A stretch of DNA of 64,000 nucleotides from JBGNFV01 sp049645705 (GTDB lineage: Bacteria; Bacteroidota; Bacteroidia; Cytophagales; Cyclobacteriaceae), in the NCBI GenBank assembly GCA_049645705.1, contig JBARUK010000027.1, forward strand, positions 124,001 to 188,000. Direction: 5' to 3'. The notes beneath the pieces were generated by a model. It was not told the DNA's origin and made no database searches. It saw only the letters and a list, made by a program, of their open reading frames with translations. Position numbers and translations under genes: made by a program. Shown one piece after another: positions 7,439-16,170 of this stretch (positions within the stretch are counted from its first letter, which is position 1; each line of letters starts with the position of its first letter).

Positions 7439-9523
7439 TCAATAGAATCTGTACCGCTCGTCCTCTACGTCAGAGAACTCCTTGATAGCATTGGCTACAT
7501 CGTAAGATATGCGATTTCTTTTCTGCTCGGCTACATCATTACGGTAGTTAGTGTAGTCAGCTATTTCTCCAGCTTCTGTTTTAGCCAGAAGCTTTACTAC
7601 AAGCACGCCAGTCTCGCCTTTAAATGGTTCGCTCATTTCATTCTCCTTCATGCCGAATAGTTTACCGATAGCTACCGGCGCGTATCCCACTGAAGGTAGT
7701 GAACTGCCGTTCATTTTGATATTGCTATTGGTATAAACCTTAGCGCCTTCTCCATATTGCTCAGCCATGGCATCAAGGTCAGAAGCATTGAGGCCCTTCA
7801 GCTTCTCCATGATTTGCTGTGCTGCCTTTTCGTCTTTTACTCTTTTCCGTACCTGTATCTCTACTTCATTAAGAGGGGCAAGTCCTTTGTCGGTTTTGCC
7901 CTGTACGGCGGCTACCACATACATGTCGCCTATTTCAAATTCCTCACTTACGTTACCTACTTCGGCATCATTGAATGCCCAGCGGATAACCGAACGCGCA
8001 TTGGCCACATTACCAAGTTGGCGCTCATTAGTACCTACACGAGGAGCTGACTGTACAACTAGTCCCTGCTCTTCCGCCGCTTTTTTAAACTCATCAATAG
8101 AGCTTACAGAAGCAGCAAAACGGCTGGCATTCATAAATGCCGCGTCGCGGGTTTCTTCAGAAGGAACAATCTCACGGTTTATCACGCCTACTTTGTAAGC
8201 ACCGTTGCTGCTTACATTAGTCACGTTTATGATATGGTAGCCATAGGTAGTTTCTATCAGACGTCCGATAACACCTTCCTGGGAAGCGTTAAACACAGCA
8301 TCATTAAACTCGGGTACCATACGGCCTTCAGTAAACCATCCCAGGTCACCTCCCTGGCTCGCCGAACCATCGGAACTGTTTTCGCGGGCCAGTGTGGCGA
8401 AGTTTTCACCTGCCATTGCTCTTCTTAGCAAAGAATCTGCTTTCTGGCGTGCCTGGGCGTTCTGAGCTTCATCCTCTGAGTTACGAATAAGGATGTGGCT
8501 GGCACGTGCAGCAGAAACCGTATCTTCATACTGTTGGATCACTTTGTAAAGCGTAAAGCTTCCGTTGTTCAGGTATGGTCCGTATACTTTACCTTCTTCC
8601 AGGGGAGCCTCCTCTGTAAGTATAGCAGGGATATTTCCCTGGTTGTATACTTCTACAGGCGTGCCAAAGTCTGTACGGCCCATAGCATAAAGGCTATCAT
8701 CAGATGAGTTCGCCCACTGCTTTGAAACCTCAGCCATTTCATCCATTATGACAGTAGAGTCAGGGCCGGTAGGCTGCTGGCTAAATGATATGAACTCTAT
8801 CGAACGGGTTTGCTCGACTTCGTATTCTTCAGGGTGGTCTTCTATGTAGCTTTTCATCTCACTCTGGGATACAGAAATAGATGAATCGCTGATAGTATAG
8901 AATGGCACGTACAGGTACTTAGCTTCAGCAGTAGCTGTCTGAGCAGCATACTCGTCCTTTGCAAAAGCATCGGGTACGTAGTTTGTCTTGAGAAACAAGT
9001 TCTCGTATTTTTCCCTGAGTCTGGCCTGAACGATCTCTTGTTCGATCATGGTCCACTGCTGCTGGTACTCGGGTGGCAGGTTGGCAAGTAGTTGCCGGGC
9101 CTGTTCCGCGTTTTCTACGCCAAGCTGCATTTTAACAAATGGGTGAATGTTATCACCCTGTACCATGTCGATCTGCTCGTCCTCAGTCACCTGGATGCCC
9201 AGGTCATTGTACTGGCCGCCAAAACCATACTTATTAATAAGTACAGTCCAGGTCTGTTCTCTCAGAGAGGACATCTCAGCTTCTGATGGCTGACGCTGGT
9301 ACCGGGAACGATAGCCGGCGATCTGCCGGTCAAGTTCAGATTGAAACTCTTCATAGGATATTTCTTTGCCGGTTATTTCACCGACATTACGGTTTTGACC
9401 GCCTCCCATGAGTGCAGAATTAGGGCTGAGTAAGTCACCGCCCAATAGAAAGAGCACCAGACCAAAGGCAATAATACCCACTGCCAGTCCGGATTTTTCC
9501 CTTATTTTGTTAATTAAAGCCAT
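7439..9523 (-). CDS. PpiD-like periplasmic peptidyl-prolyl isomerase (SurA_N/rotamase)
   Basis: I place the start at 9523 because the frame's earlier start lies inside the CorC gene and would put 30 residues before the membrane anchor. From here the protein is 694 residues: MALINKIREKSG, one membrane segment (VGIIAFGLVLFLLGG), a SurA-type N-domain, and a parvulin domain with ARASHILIR, SDGSASQGGDLGWFTEGRMVPEF and GYHIINV. A second, more degenerate parvulin-like part follows. PpiD homologues are inner-membrane anchored chaperones for proteins leaving SecYEG. It is the last gene of the coaX-to-PpiD cluster. Confidence 0.88.
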   Translation of the reverse strand: MALINKIREKSGLAVGIIAFGLVLFLLGGDLLSPNSALMGGGQNRNVGEITGKEISYEEFQSELDRQIAGYRSRYQRQPSEAEMSSLREQTWTVLINKYGFGGQYNDLGIQVTEDEQIDMVQGDNIHPFVKMQLGVENAEQARQLLANLPPEYQQQWTMIEQEIVQARLREKYENLFLKTNYVPDAFAKDEYAAQTATAEAKYLYVPFYTISDSSISVSQSEMKSYIEDHPEEYEVEQTRSIEFISFSQQPTGPDSTVIMDEMAEVSKQWANSSDDSLYAMGRTDFGTPVEVYNQGNIPAILTEEAPLEEGKVYGPYLNNGSFTLYKVIQQYEDTVSAARASHILIRNSEDEAQNAQARQKADSLLRRAMAGENFATLARENSSDGSASQGGDLGWFTEGRMVPEFNDAVFNASQEGVIGRLIETTYGYHIINVTNVSSNGAYKVGVINREIVPSEETRDAAFMNASRFAASVSSIDEFKKAAEEQGLVVQSAPRVGTNERQLGNVANARSVIRWAFNDAEVGNVSEEFEIGDMYVVAAVQGKTDKGLAPLNEVEIQVRKRVKDEKAAQQIMEKLKGLNASDLDAMAEQYGEGAKVYTNSNIKMNGSSLPSVGYAPVAIGKLFGMKENEMSEPFKGETGVLVVKLLAKTEAGEIADYTNYRNDVAEQKRNRISYDVANAIKEFSDVEDERYRFY

Positions 9524-9584
9524 TTTTTTTGCCGTAAAAGAGCCCGCAAAATAAGAACATAAATAGGTAAAATCAAAATGGTAA

Positions 9585-10883
9585 TCAGAGCCTCGACGGT
9601 TCTGAAATGCCATCGTCCAATGTAAGTTTAACGATATCGATCCGGTTGTCTTCCATTGCCACTACCGTAAACGTAAATGGATTGATCACTATAACGTCTT
9701 CAATAGACGGAATATTTTCGATCGTATTGATAATGAAGCCCCCCAGGGTGTCGTAATCCCCATCCGGAATACTCCATTCGTATTTATCATTAAGGTAGTC
9801 TATTTCATGCCGAGCACTAAGCAGGTATGTATTGTGGTCTATGCGCTGCTCCACCCAGTCATCCACATCGTGCTCATCCTGGATATCTCCGAATATCTCT
9901 TCTATAATGTCTTCGAGCGTGACAATACCGGAGGTACCCCCGAACTCATCCACCACCAGGGCAATGCTCTTTCTTTCGGTAATGAACTGGATCATCAGTT
10001 CATTGGCCAGCATCGTTTCCGGTACTATGATAACCGGGGTCAGTATACTGCCGATTTCGCGGGGCTTCTTAAACAGTTCCAGCGAGTGGCAGTACCCGAT
10101 CACATCGTCTATCGTCTCGCGATAGACGAGTATCTTACTATGTCCGCTGTCTACAAAAGCGTTGGACAGTACTTCCATACTGTCATTAAGATCTACGGCC
10201 ACTATTTCCGTACGGGGTATCATGCATTCCCTGATCCTTACCGTTTTGAACTCAAGGGCATTATTAAGGATCTTGGTATTTACTTCCTGCTCTGTTTCCT
10301 CATTAGGCAGCGAGCTTTGCTGCTGGATAAAGTGGTTTAAGTCTGTGAGACCGAATACAGGCTTATCTTCGCTGTAAGGCAGGCGAAATATTTTGGTGAT
10401 AACGAACCGGGAAAGCCCGGTGACTATCCATACTACCGGGTAGAGCACGTAGTAAATAACCAGCATAGGCAGTGCAAAAGCTGCCAGTAATAAGTTAGGG
10501 TTTAAAAGAAAAAGGCTCTTAGGAGTAAACTCTGCGGTTGCCAGTACGATCAGGGTACTTATAAAGGTCTGCAGCAGTAGCACCAGCACCTCATTATCCG
10601 GAATACCATTGTTTTGCAAAGCTACAGCCAGGTAAGGCTCTATCAGTCTGGCCATAAAAATACCGTACACTACCAGGGCTATTGTATTGCCCACCAGGGT
10701 AGTGCCTATAAACTTACTGGGCTTCTGCAGAAAGCGGGACAATATACGCCCGGAGAGGGTGCCCTGCTTACTTTGCAGTTCAATATGTAGCTTATTGGCC
10801 GAAACGAAGGCTATTTCTATACCGGAAAACAGGGCCGAAAAGGCCAGGGTGATCAGGATTATGGCAAGGTAACTGTATTCCAT
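9585..10883 (-). CDS. CNNM/CorC family transporter (hemolysin-like, GldE-like)
   Basis: The 432-residue protein has an N-terminal DUF21 membrane domain of about four helices (LIFSALFSGIEIAFV-type start, residues 5-25), then a CBS pair (about 205-330; RECMIPRTEIVAVD, LVVDEFGGTSGIVTLEDIIEEI) and a C-terminal CorC_HlyC domain. Family members handle Mg2+ or other divalent metals. The same architecture is called GldE in gliding Bacteroidota, but the neighbours here are lptC and ppiD rather than gldD, so I do not use that name. Confidence 0.88.
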   Translation of the reverse strand: MEYSYLAIILITLAFSALFSGIEIAFVSANKLHIELQSKQGTLSGRILSRFLQKPSKFIGTTLVGNTIALVVYGIFMARLIEPYLAVALQNNGIPDNEVLVLLLQTFISTLIVLATAEFTPKSLFLLNPNLLLAAFALPMLVIYYVLYPVVWIVTGLSRFVITKIFRLPYSEDKPVFGLTDLNHFIQQQSSLPNEETEQEVNTKILNNALEFKTVRIRECMIPRTEIVAVDLNDSMEVLSNAFVDSGHSKILVYRETIDDVIGYCHSLELFKKPREIGSILTPVIIVPETMLANELMIQFITERKSIALVVDEFGGTSGIVTLEDIIEEIFGDIQDEHDVDDWVEQRIDHNTYLLSARHEIDYLNDKYEWSIPDGDYDTLGGFIINTIENIPSIEDVIVINPFTFTVVAMEDNRIDIVKLTLDDGISEPSRL

Positions 10884-10933
10884 AGGCTAGAAGAAACCTA
10901 AATTAGGCTTGTTTTTCTTCTGTGCAATAATCC

Positions 10934-11098
10934 TCATGATTTTCCGCTCTTTTTTCGGTACTGAAAAAAGTAAAGTAATAACAGGGACAACATCAGCAGC
11001 CAGTAAGAATACATAAGGCCTACCGTAATCGTCTGATGTACGCCTATGATAAAAAACCCTGCTGCCAGGGACAGTATAATGGCATCGAGAAGCTTCAT
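10934..11098 (-). CDS. Small two-helix membrane protein coupled to lptC
   Basis: A 54-codon frame begins at ATG 11098 and ends at TGA 10934. Its start overlaps the lptC stop as ATGA, the usual sign of translational coupling. The product begins MKLLDAIILSLAAG, has two hydrophobic helices (about residues 5-21 and 25-44) joined by a short HQTITVG turn, and ends in a basic YRKKSGKS tail. It fills the otherwise empty gap between lptC and the CorC gene and is co-oriented. I do not know a named family; membership of the envelope operon suggests a membrane-complex subunit. Confidence 0.75.
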   Translation of the reverse strand: MKLLDAIILSLAAGFFIIGVHQTITVGLMYSYWLLMLSLLLLYFFQYRKKSGKS

Positions 11099-11649
11099 TG
11101 TTGTTCCGTATCTATATTGGCCGTTGGCTTCATGATCTCATATGTACTAAAGTCCTGGTCAGCCCGCAGACCTTCGCCCATTAGCAACTGACCATCACTT
11201 TGAATACGGACAAACTTTTCAGTGTATACCTCTTCACGTTCAGGTTCCCAGAATAGTTGCTCAGTATTAAGCTTATCCGAATCCTGGTTTATCACTTCCA
11301 CATTACCATCCACCTGGTACAGGTTTTTTTCACCGTAATAAAAACCCTGGTTAGATCTTAAAGTTGACCGTAATCTGCCATCGGGGCCAAAAAACTCGAT
11401 GTACAATCCATCAGGGTACTCGCTGTCACCATTCTTAAAGTCCAGTCTCTTACCGGCCAGTAATTTTACCCGTACTACGGCCGAATCACTGAACAGGGTC
11501 TGTACACTGTCCATTTCCAGCATAGGCCCTTCGTAAGGCTTCAGCTCATCCAGCGTACCGGAGTCGTCCGTACAGGAAGTGGCAGTTATAAAGACTGCGA
11601 ACACTACTAACAAAACAGGAATAATACCGAGTCTTCTGATAGTCCGCAT
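11095..11649 (-). CDS. lptC: LPS export ABC transporter periplasmic protein LptC
   Basis: The 184-residue protein has a lipoprotein-type signal ending TATSC (Cys26) and then a beta-jellyroll segment typical of LptC/OstA-like folds: GLYIEFFGPDGRLRSTLRSN, YGEKNLYQVDGNVEVIN and EQLFWEPEREEVYTEKFVRI. LptC links LptBFG in the inner membrane to the LptA bridge. Bacteroidota versions are often lipidated rather than membrane-spanning, as here. Its place beside CorC and PpiD genes supports the call. Confidence 0.85.
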   Translation of the reverse strand: MRTIRRLGIIPVLLVVFAVFITATSCTDDSGTLDELKPYEGPMLEMDSVQTLFSDSAVVRVKLLAGKRLDFKNGDSEYPDGLYIEFFGPDGRLRSTLRSNQGFYYGEKNLYQVDGNVEVINQDSDKLNTEQLFWEPEREEVYTEKFVRIQSDGQLLMGEGLRADQDFSTYEIMKPTANIDTEQQ

Positions 11650-11674
11650 GTGGTTGTTTATATCACAAACAAAT

Positions 11675-11702
11675 AACGGTCAGGAAGTCGTTCCTGACCG
11701 TT
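11675..11702 (-). terminator. Terminator or attenuator between the TPR gene and lptC
   Basis: Inverted repeat AACGGTCAGGA/TCCTGACCGTT with a 6-base loop, followed on the minus strand by a T-rich run. It is 22 bases past the TPR gene stop and 26 bases before lptC, so it should trim transcription into lptC. Confidence 0.75.
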
Positions 11703-11723
11703 ACATTTATGAATTAGGGATTA

Positions 11724-13013
11724 TTAGTCTCTTGTCTGAAGGCTTACAGTAGTGCCTATCCAGCATCCTACGCTCAACGACTGACCCACCTGCATGTCTT
11801 CGGTAAATACCTCTTCTTTGCTGGGAAACTGAGCTTTTGAGTTAGCCATTCCCTGAGAGTTACCGGCCTTACGATACATGTCGTAAGCAGCTATGAACAC
11901 AGCACGGTCTTTTACGCGGCTCTGTCCACCTTTACAGGCATCGTAGCTATTGAAGTACATGGCACCGATCAGGTTATAAGCTTCACGTTTGCTGGGGTCG
12001 GCTTCAACCGCTTTCAGAGAGAAGGTACGGGCATCGGACTTTCTGCCTCTTTTGGCAGCTATTTCAGCCATGCTAACATAGATGTCCGCCTTTTTAGTAT
12101 TGTCTTCGGTAAGCTCTATAGACTCCTGGAAGTATTTCTCAGCTTTGTCATAATTGTCAGCCTGCAGGGCCTTCAGGGCAATGATCTTAGCCAGGGCATA
12201 TTCGGGAGCATCTCTGTAGACTACCTCGGCAGCCTTCAGGAATACCTCACTGTCCAGACATTTTCCTACAAAAGACAGCTTGATGATCTGTGTAGCGTTC
12301 TTTACGTTGGTGGTATCCTGCATGAACCTGGGCCCAAGCTGGTTTTCCACGAAGTTACAGTCAACGGTAACAGTAGCAGCAAGGATCTTGTCTACAGTCT
12401 CCTGTATTTTTTCATTTCCACCTTTTTCTACCATCGCAGCGCTCATCTCGTCGTAGATACCGATAACCTGCTCGTCAGTTATATCACCACCTGTCGCCTT
12501 GTAGCGTCTGATAGCATCCATATATGCTGTGAAGTTATTCCAAAGAGTTTTGCTCTTATTCAGATCAAAATTCTCTTTCTGTACCTCATAGAGGTCAGGG
12601 TACTTGTCCTGTCTGTCTTTGTAAAACTTATAGGCAGCATATGCCTTACGGTTCAGTACATTAGACTTATCGTTAAAGTGTTCGATCCTGAGATCGTACA
12701 TCATTAGCGCTGTGTCCTGCAGGTTGTGTTTCTGAGGATCAACCGTAGCCTCTTCTGAGAGTGCTTCGAATATCTTAGCTCCGTTGATATATATAGAGGA
12801 GTTAAGCTTAGGCGCTATCTCTATAAGCCTCACCAGTGGCTTTTTTGCAGCGGTGTAATTGTCATTTCTCAGATGATCTGAGTACAGCACGTTCAAAGTT
12901 TCTGCCTCTTTACGAAGTTTTTCATCTTCCGGCCAGTTCCACCCATTTTGTGCCTGTACATTTTGCAGCATCATGAAGGCTGCCATTGCACTTAGGATTA
13001 ATTTTAGTCTCAT
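11724..13013 (-). CDS. Exported tetratricopeptide-repeat protein
   Basis: The 429-residue protein has a Sec signal (MRLKLILSAMAAFMMLQNVQAQ). Helical repeats follow; at least three TPR-like units are visible between about residues 270 and 360 (YALAKIIALKALQADNYDKA, KADIYVSMAEIAAKRGRKSD, KREAYNLIGAMYFNSYDACK). Position between an OMP gene and lptC suggests a periplasmic scaffold in envelope assembly. No catalytic motif is visible. It follows the OMP gene by 12 bases, clearly one transcript. Confidence 0.75.
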   Translation of the reverse strand: MRLKLILSAMAAFMMLQNVQAQNGWNWPEDEKLRKEAETLNVLYSDHLRNDNYTAAKKPLVRLIEIAPKLNSSIYINGAKIFEALSEEATVDPQKHNLQDTALMMYDLRIEHFNDKSNVLNRKAYAAYKFYKDRQDKYPDLYEVQKENFDLNKSKTLWNNFTAYMDAIRRYKATGGDITDEQVIGIYDEMSAAMVEKGGNEKIQETVDKILAATVTVDCNFVENQLGPRFMQDTTNVKNATQIIKLSFVGKCLDSEVFLKAAEVVYRDAPEYALAKIIALKALQADNYDKAEKYFQESIELTEDNTKKADIYVSMAEIAAKRGRKSDARTFSLKAVEADPSKREAYNLIGAMYFNSYDACKGGQSRVKDRAVFIAAYDMYRKAGNSQGMANSKAQFPSKEEVFTEDMQVGQSLSVGCWIGTTVSLQTRD

Positions 13014-13025
13014 GATTTTTTCCCT

Positions 13026-14303
13026 TTAGTCGAATTTCCTGATGTTTTTATAGAAGCTGAATGAGTTATCATTGAACGTAACGCCAATGCTTAGCTTGAA
13101 GAACTCCTCAGCGATGAGGTTGTTATCCGTCTTGCCTTGCCTCCCGTATTCGAAAGCCATGTTAAGATTAGATATCCTGCTCACTGGGAATGTAGTGCCA
13201 AAATTGATGCCAAACTTTTCAATTTGCTCCCCATTAAAGCTAAATGGTGTATTTTCAATACTACCACCGAAGCGGTAAGTAACTCGTTCTAAGTAGTTTG
13301 AAACAGAAGAAGGGTCGGGTGTCCATTCTATTCCGGCAGCCATGCGGTAAGATTCGCGCATATCCTCATTATTGCCGTTTGCATTACGGTACTCAGACCA
13401 GTCCTGATATTCCAGGTCTGCGCCGAATGTCCATTTGGTGCCTACCTGGTACGAAAGACCCAGGCCCATTTTTGCAGGAACCGTTACAGATCCGCTGGTA
13501 TTATTGAGCACGGTATCAGAATCTACTACCAGGGAGGTCAGTCGCCTTCTTTCTATAGTCAGTAGCCGACGTACCTTGAGGTCAGAATTGCTCTCGTAGA
13601 TCGCACCGACGTTAAAAAAGTTGTCTTTTCCTACCGGAACCCTACCCTGTACTCCAAGGCCATAGCCTAAGTCGGATACTGTAGTCCGCTCATTCACAGC
13701 GATATTGCTAAAGGTATTTTTTTCCGGAAGGGTAGTGAGTGTTTCTTCATTGATAGCACCGAAGATATACGATCCGGTAAGGCCTATCGAAAGGTATTGA
13801 AAGGGTTTGTAACCACCCGAAAGAGACACTTTGTTTATTCCTCCCTCACCCTTGAACCCCAGCAGTACGGGCTCTTCTTCACTTTCCTGTACCTGGCTGA
13901 TGGCATTGATGCTATAGTTGGTAATAGTATAAGGAAGCAAAGTAAGTGCGAGGGTAGCCTTATTTGACTTGAGGGGAATACCGACCGCGAGGTAGTCCAG
14001 ACGGCCGCTCGTTTCTTCAGTGGTATTGTCTGCGTTACTTATCCTTTTATACTCACCAGAAACACCGGCCTCAAAGGTAGTGAGGGAGTTGATGGTAAGC
14101 AGAGCAGGGTTTTTCACATTAAGATTCCATGGTCTGCCACTCGCCAGACCGACACCACCCATACCGCGGTTATGAATCAGATTGTAAGGCTGAGGGCTTC
14201 CTAATCCTCTTATGGAATAAGGGGAGTTAGCTACTTGCGCCTGGGCACAATAGGTGACCGAAAGGACCGCCAGTATGACAAGCCTAACCGTTTTTCTGTA
14301 CAT
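13026..14303 (-). CDS. Outer-membrane beta-barrel protein (OmpP1/FadL-like)
   Basis: The 425-residue protein has a signal peptide (MYRKTVRLVILAVLSVTYCAQAQ) and an SPYSIRGLGSPQP segment with RGMGGVGLASG, a common opening of Bacteroidota FadL-like barrels. Many alternating amphipathic strands follow, and it closes with EFFKLSIGVTFNDNSFSFYKN. FadL relatives carry hydrophobic compounds across the outer membrane, but substrate is unknown here. Its start overlaps the coaX end by 20 bases. Confidence 0.75.
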   Translation of the reverse strand: MYRKTVRLVILAVLSVTYCAQAQVANSPYSIRGLGSPQPYNLIHNRGMGGVGLASGRPWNLNVKNPALLTINSLTTFEAGVSGEYKRISNADNTTEETSGRLDYLAVGIPLKSNKATLALTLLPYTITNYSINAISQVQESEEEPVLLGFKGEGGINKVSLSGGYKPFQYLSIGLTGSYIFGAINEETLTTLPEKNTFSNIAVNERTTVSDLGYGLGVQGRVPVGKDNFFNVGAIYESNSDLKVRRLLTIERRRLTSLVVDSDTVLNNTSGSVTVPAKMGLGLSYQVGTKWTFGADLEYQDWSEYRNANGNNEDMRESYRMAAGIEWTPDPSSVSNYLERVTYRFGGSIENTPFSFNGEQIEKFGINFGTTFPVSRISNLNMAFEYGRQGKTDNNLIAEEFFKLSIGVTFNDNSFSFYKNIRKFD

Positions 14304-15012
14304 TATAATTCAGTATTGCATTCAAACCCAAAAGAACCAGCTCGGGGATAACCAGGACAGGTGTATTCGATACGGATTCGAAAAATTTAGCATCTCCCCC
14401 GCAAATTACAATCCGCAAATTTGAAAACTTTTCGTGGTACATCCGAATAAAATCCCTTATTTCTCCCCTTGCACCGTTCAGAATACCACTTTCCAGACAG
14501 CTTCTGGTGTCGTCTCCAATCAGCGATGCAGAGGCAGGCAATTCTATCAACGGTAGCCGGGCGGTAAAAGTATGCAGAGCCTTTGCCCTCATGTGTAATC
14601 CCGGTGAAATAGCCCCGCCAAGGTATTTTTTGCCCCTCTCGACTATCTCATAGGTAATGCTGGTGCCCGCATCGATGACCAGACTGTTTTCGCCTGGGTA
14701 CACAGTGGCCGCCCCGCAGGCAGCGGCCAGTCTGTCCAGCCCAAGGGTGTGGGGGGTCTTATAGCCTATATCCAGAGGAATAGGTGTGCTGTGACTGAAA
14801 AAGAGTGTCTTACTATATAAGGGAGAGCTATGAGAGATAAGCTCCTCGCTACGGGTAGAAACAGAGGATACGATGATTGCTTCACATGATCGTGAGTGTA
14901 AAAAATCTCTGCACGTATCCAAGCTATCAAACGACCTGGTTTCGTGTAGTTCATTATCCCGGAACTCGCCGGTTTTGGTGCGGGTGTTGCCGATATCGAC
15001 GACAATATGCAT
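14284..15012 (-). CDS. coaX: Type III pantothenate kinase
   Basis: The 242-residue ASKHA-fold kinase has the phosphate-1 motif VVDIGNTRTKTGEF at the N-terminus, the pantothenate site LGLDRLAAACGA, VIDAGTSITYE (phosphate 2), and YLGGAISPGLHMR. It catalyses the first step of CoA synthesis and, unlike type I/II enzymes, is not inhibited by CoA. It heads the envelope-biogenesis operon and is divergent from anmK. Confidence 0.95.
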   Translation of the reverse strand: MHIVVDIGNTRTKTGEFRDNELHETRSFDSLDTCRDFLHSRSCEAIIVSSVSTRSEELISHSSPLYSKTLFFSHSTPIPLDIGYKTPHTLGLDRLAAACGAATVYPGENSLVIDAGTSITYEIVERGKKYLGGAISPGLHMRAKALHTFTARLPLIELPASASLIGDDTRSCLESGILNGARGEIRDFIRMYHEKFSNLRIVICGGDAKFFESVSNTPVLVIPELVLLGLNAILNYNVQKNG

Positions 15013-15060
15013 ATTCAGCAGGCATATTAATTTGAGAACCGTAAATATAAGCGTTTTTTT

Positions 15061-16131
15061 ATGGGATACAGGGTCATTGGGCTGATGTCGGGTACTTCTC
15101 TCGACGGATTAGACATAGCGTGCTGCACCTTCGGGCAGGAAAACGGGATGTGGGAGTACGAATTGGTTGAAGGAATAACAGTTCCTTTTCCGGATGAACT
15201 GAAGAGTCAGTTGCGTAAGGCTATGGATCTGTCAGGTCATGATCTTATTATGCTTGATCGCCATCTTGGAAGGTGGATGGGGCAGGAAGTCAAAAAGGTG
15301 ATTGAAAAGACCGGTTTTACACCTGACCTGATCGGAAGCCACGGGCATACAATCTTTCATGAACCAGCAAAGGGATTGACCTACCAAATAGGCTACTCCC
15401 CTGAGACGGTAGCAGTTACTGGTGTCCCAGTCATAAGTGATTTTCGCGGAATGGACATGTCACTGGGAGGGCAGGGGGCGCCATTAGTGCCCATAGGTGA
15501 TCAATTGCTGTTTTCTGATATGGACTATTGTCTTAACCTGGGCGGTATAGCCAATATCAGTTTTCAGGAATCCGGAAAGCGTGTAGCCTTCGACATTTGT
15601 GCCGCCAATATGGTGCTGAACCGCCTGGCCTCAGAAGCAGGTGAGCCATACGACAGGGGAGGTAGCATGGCGGCTTCCGGACAAATAAATGACGAACTTC
15701 TGAAAGAACTCAACAGCCTCCCTTTTTACGCTGAGCCATATCCAAAAAGCCTGGGCTATGAATGGGTTAGTGAGAATGTATTTCCTCTGACTGACAACCA
15801 GGAAATACCTCTGAAGGACAGGCTTTGCACTTTTTGTGAGCATGTAGGAGGACAGATATCTGCGGTAGTCCACCGCGAAACATGGTCTGATGTAAGAATG
15901 CTCTGCACTGGCGGAGGTACTTTTAATGATTTCTTAATAAAGTGTATTCAGAACAAAACGAACGTCACGATAGTCAAACCTGATGATAGGCTTATCGGAT
16001 ACAAGGAAGCTATTGTCTTTGCCTTTCTGGCTGCTCTCAGGTGGAAGGGTGAGGTCAACTGCCTGCCCAGTGTTACCGGTGCTACCGAAAGTTGCAGTGG
16101 TGGTATGATAAGTCCTCTTCTTTCCTCGTAG
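15061..16131 (+). CDS. anmK: Anhydro-N-acetylmuramic acid kinase
   Basis: The 356-residue protein begins with the AnmK signature MSGTSLDGLD. It also has GSHGHTIFHEP, VISDFRGMDMSLGGQGAPL with its catalytic Asp, LNLGGIANIS, and CTGGGTFNDF. The enzyme hydrolyses and phosphorylates 1,6-anhydroMurNAc to MurNAc-6-P in cell-wall recycling. It is separated from divergent coaX by 48 bases. Confidence 0.95.
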   Translation: MGYRVIGLMSGTSLDGLDIACCTFGQENGMWEYELVEGITVPFPDELKSQLRKAMDLSGHDLIMLDRHLGRWMGQEVKKVIEKTGFTPDLIGSHGHTIFHEPAKGLTYQIGYSPETVAVTGVPVISDFRGMDMSLGGQGAPLVPIGDQLLFSDMDYCLNLGGIANISFQESGKRVAFDICAANMVLNRLASEAGEPYDRGGSMAASGQINDELLKELNSLPFYAEPYPKSLGYEWVSENVFPLTDNQEIPLKDRLCTFCEHVGGQISAVVHRETWSDVRMLCTGGGTFNDFLIKCIQNKTNVTIVKPDDRLIGYKEAIVFAFLAALRWKGEVNCLPSVTGATESCSGGMISPLLSS

Positions 16132-16141
16132 AAAATTTTTG

Positions 16142-16149
16142 TAGCTTTG
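16142..16149 (+). promoter_or_regulatory. -7 promoter element for the Glu/Leu-type dehydrogenase
   Basis: TAGCTTTG lies 21 bases before the ATG at 16171 and overlaps a possible TTG start at 16147, which argues against that TTG being used. No -33 TTTG found. Confidence 0.35.
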
Positions 16150-16170
16150 CCCGAAAATTCGGTGAGACAA

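Noticed and set aside
9585..10883. Naming the CorC-type gene gldE
   Set aside because: Architecture fits but the neighbours are lptC and ppiD, and no other gliding gene is present.
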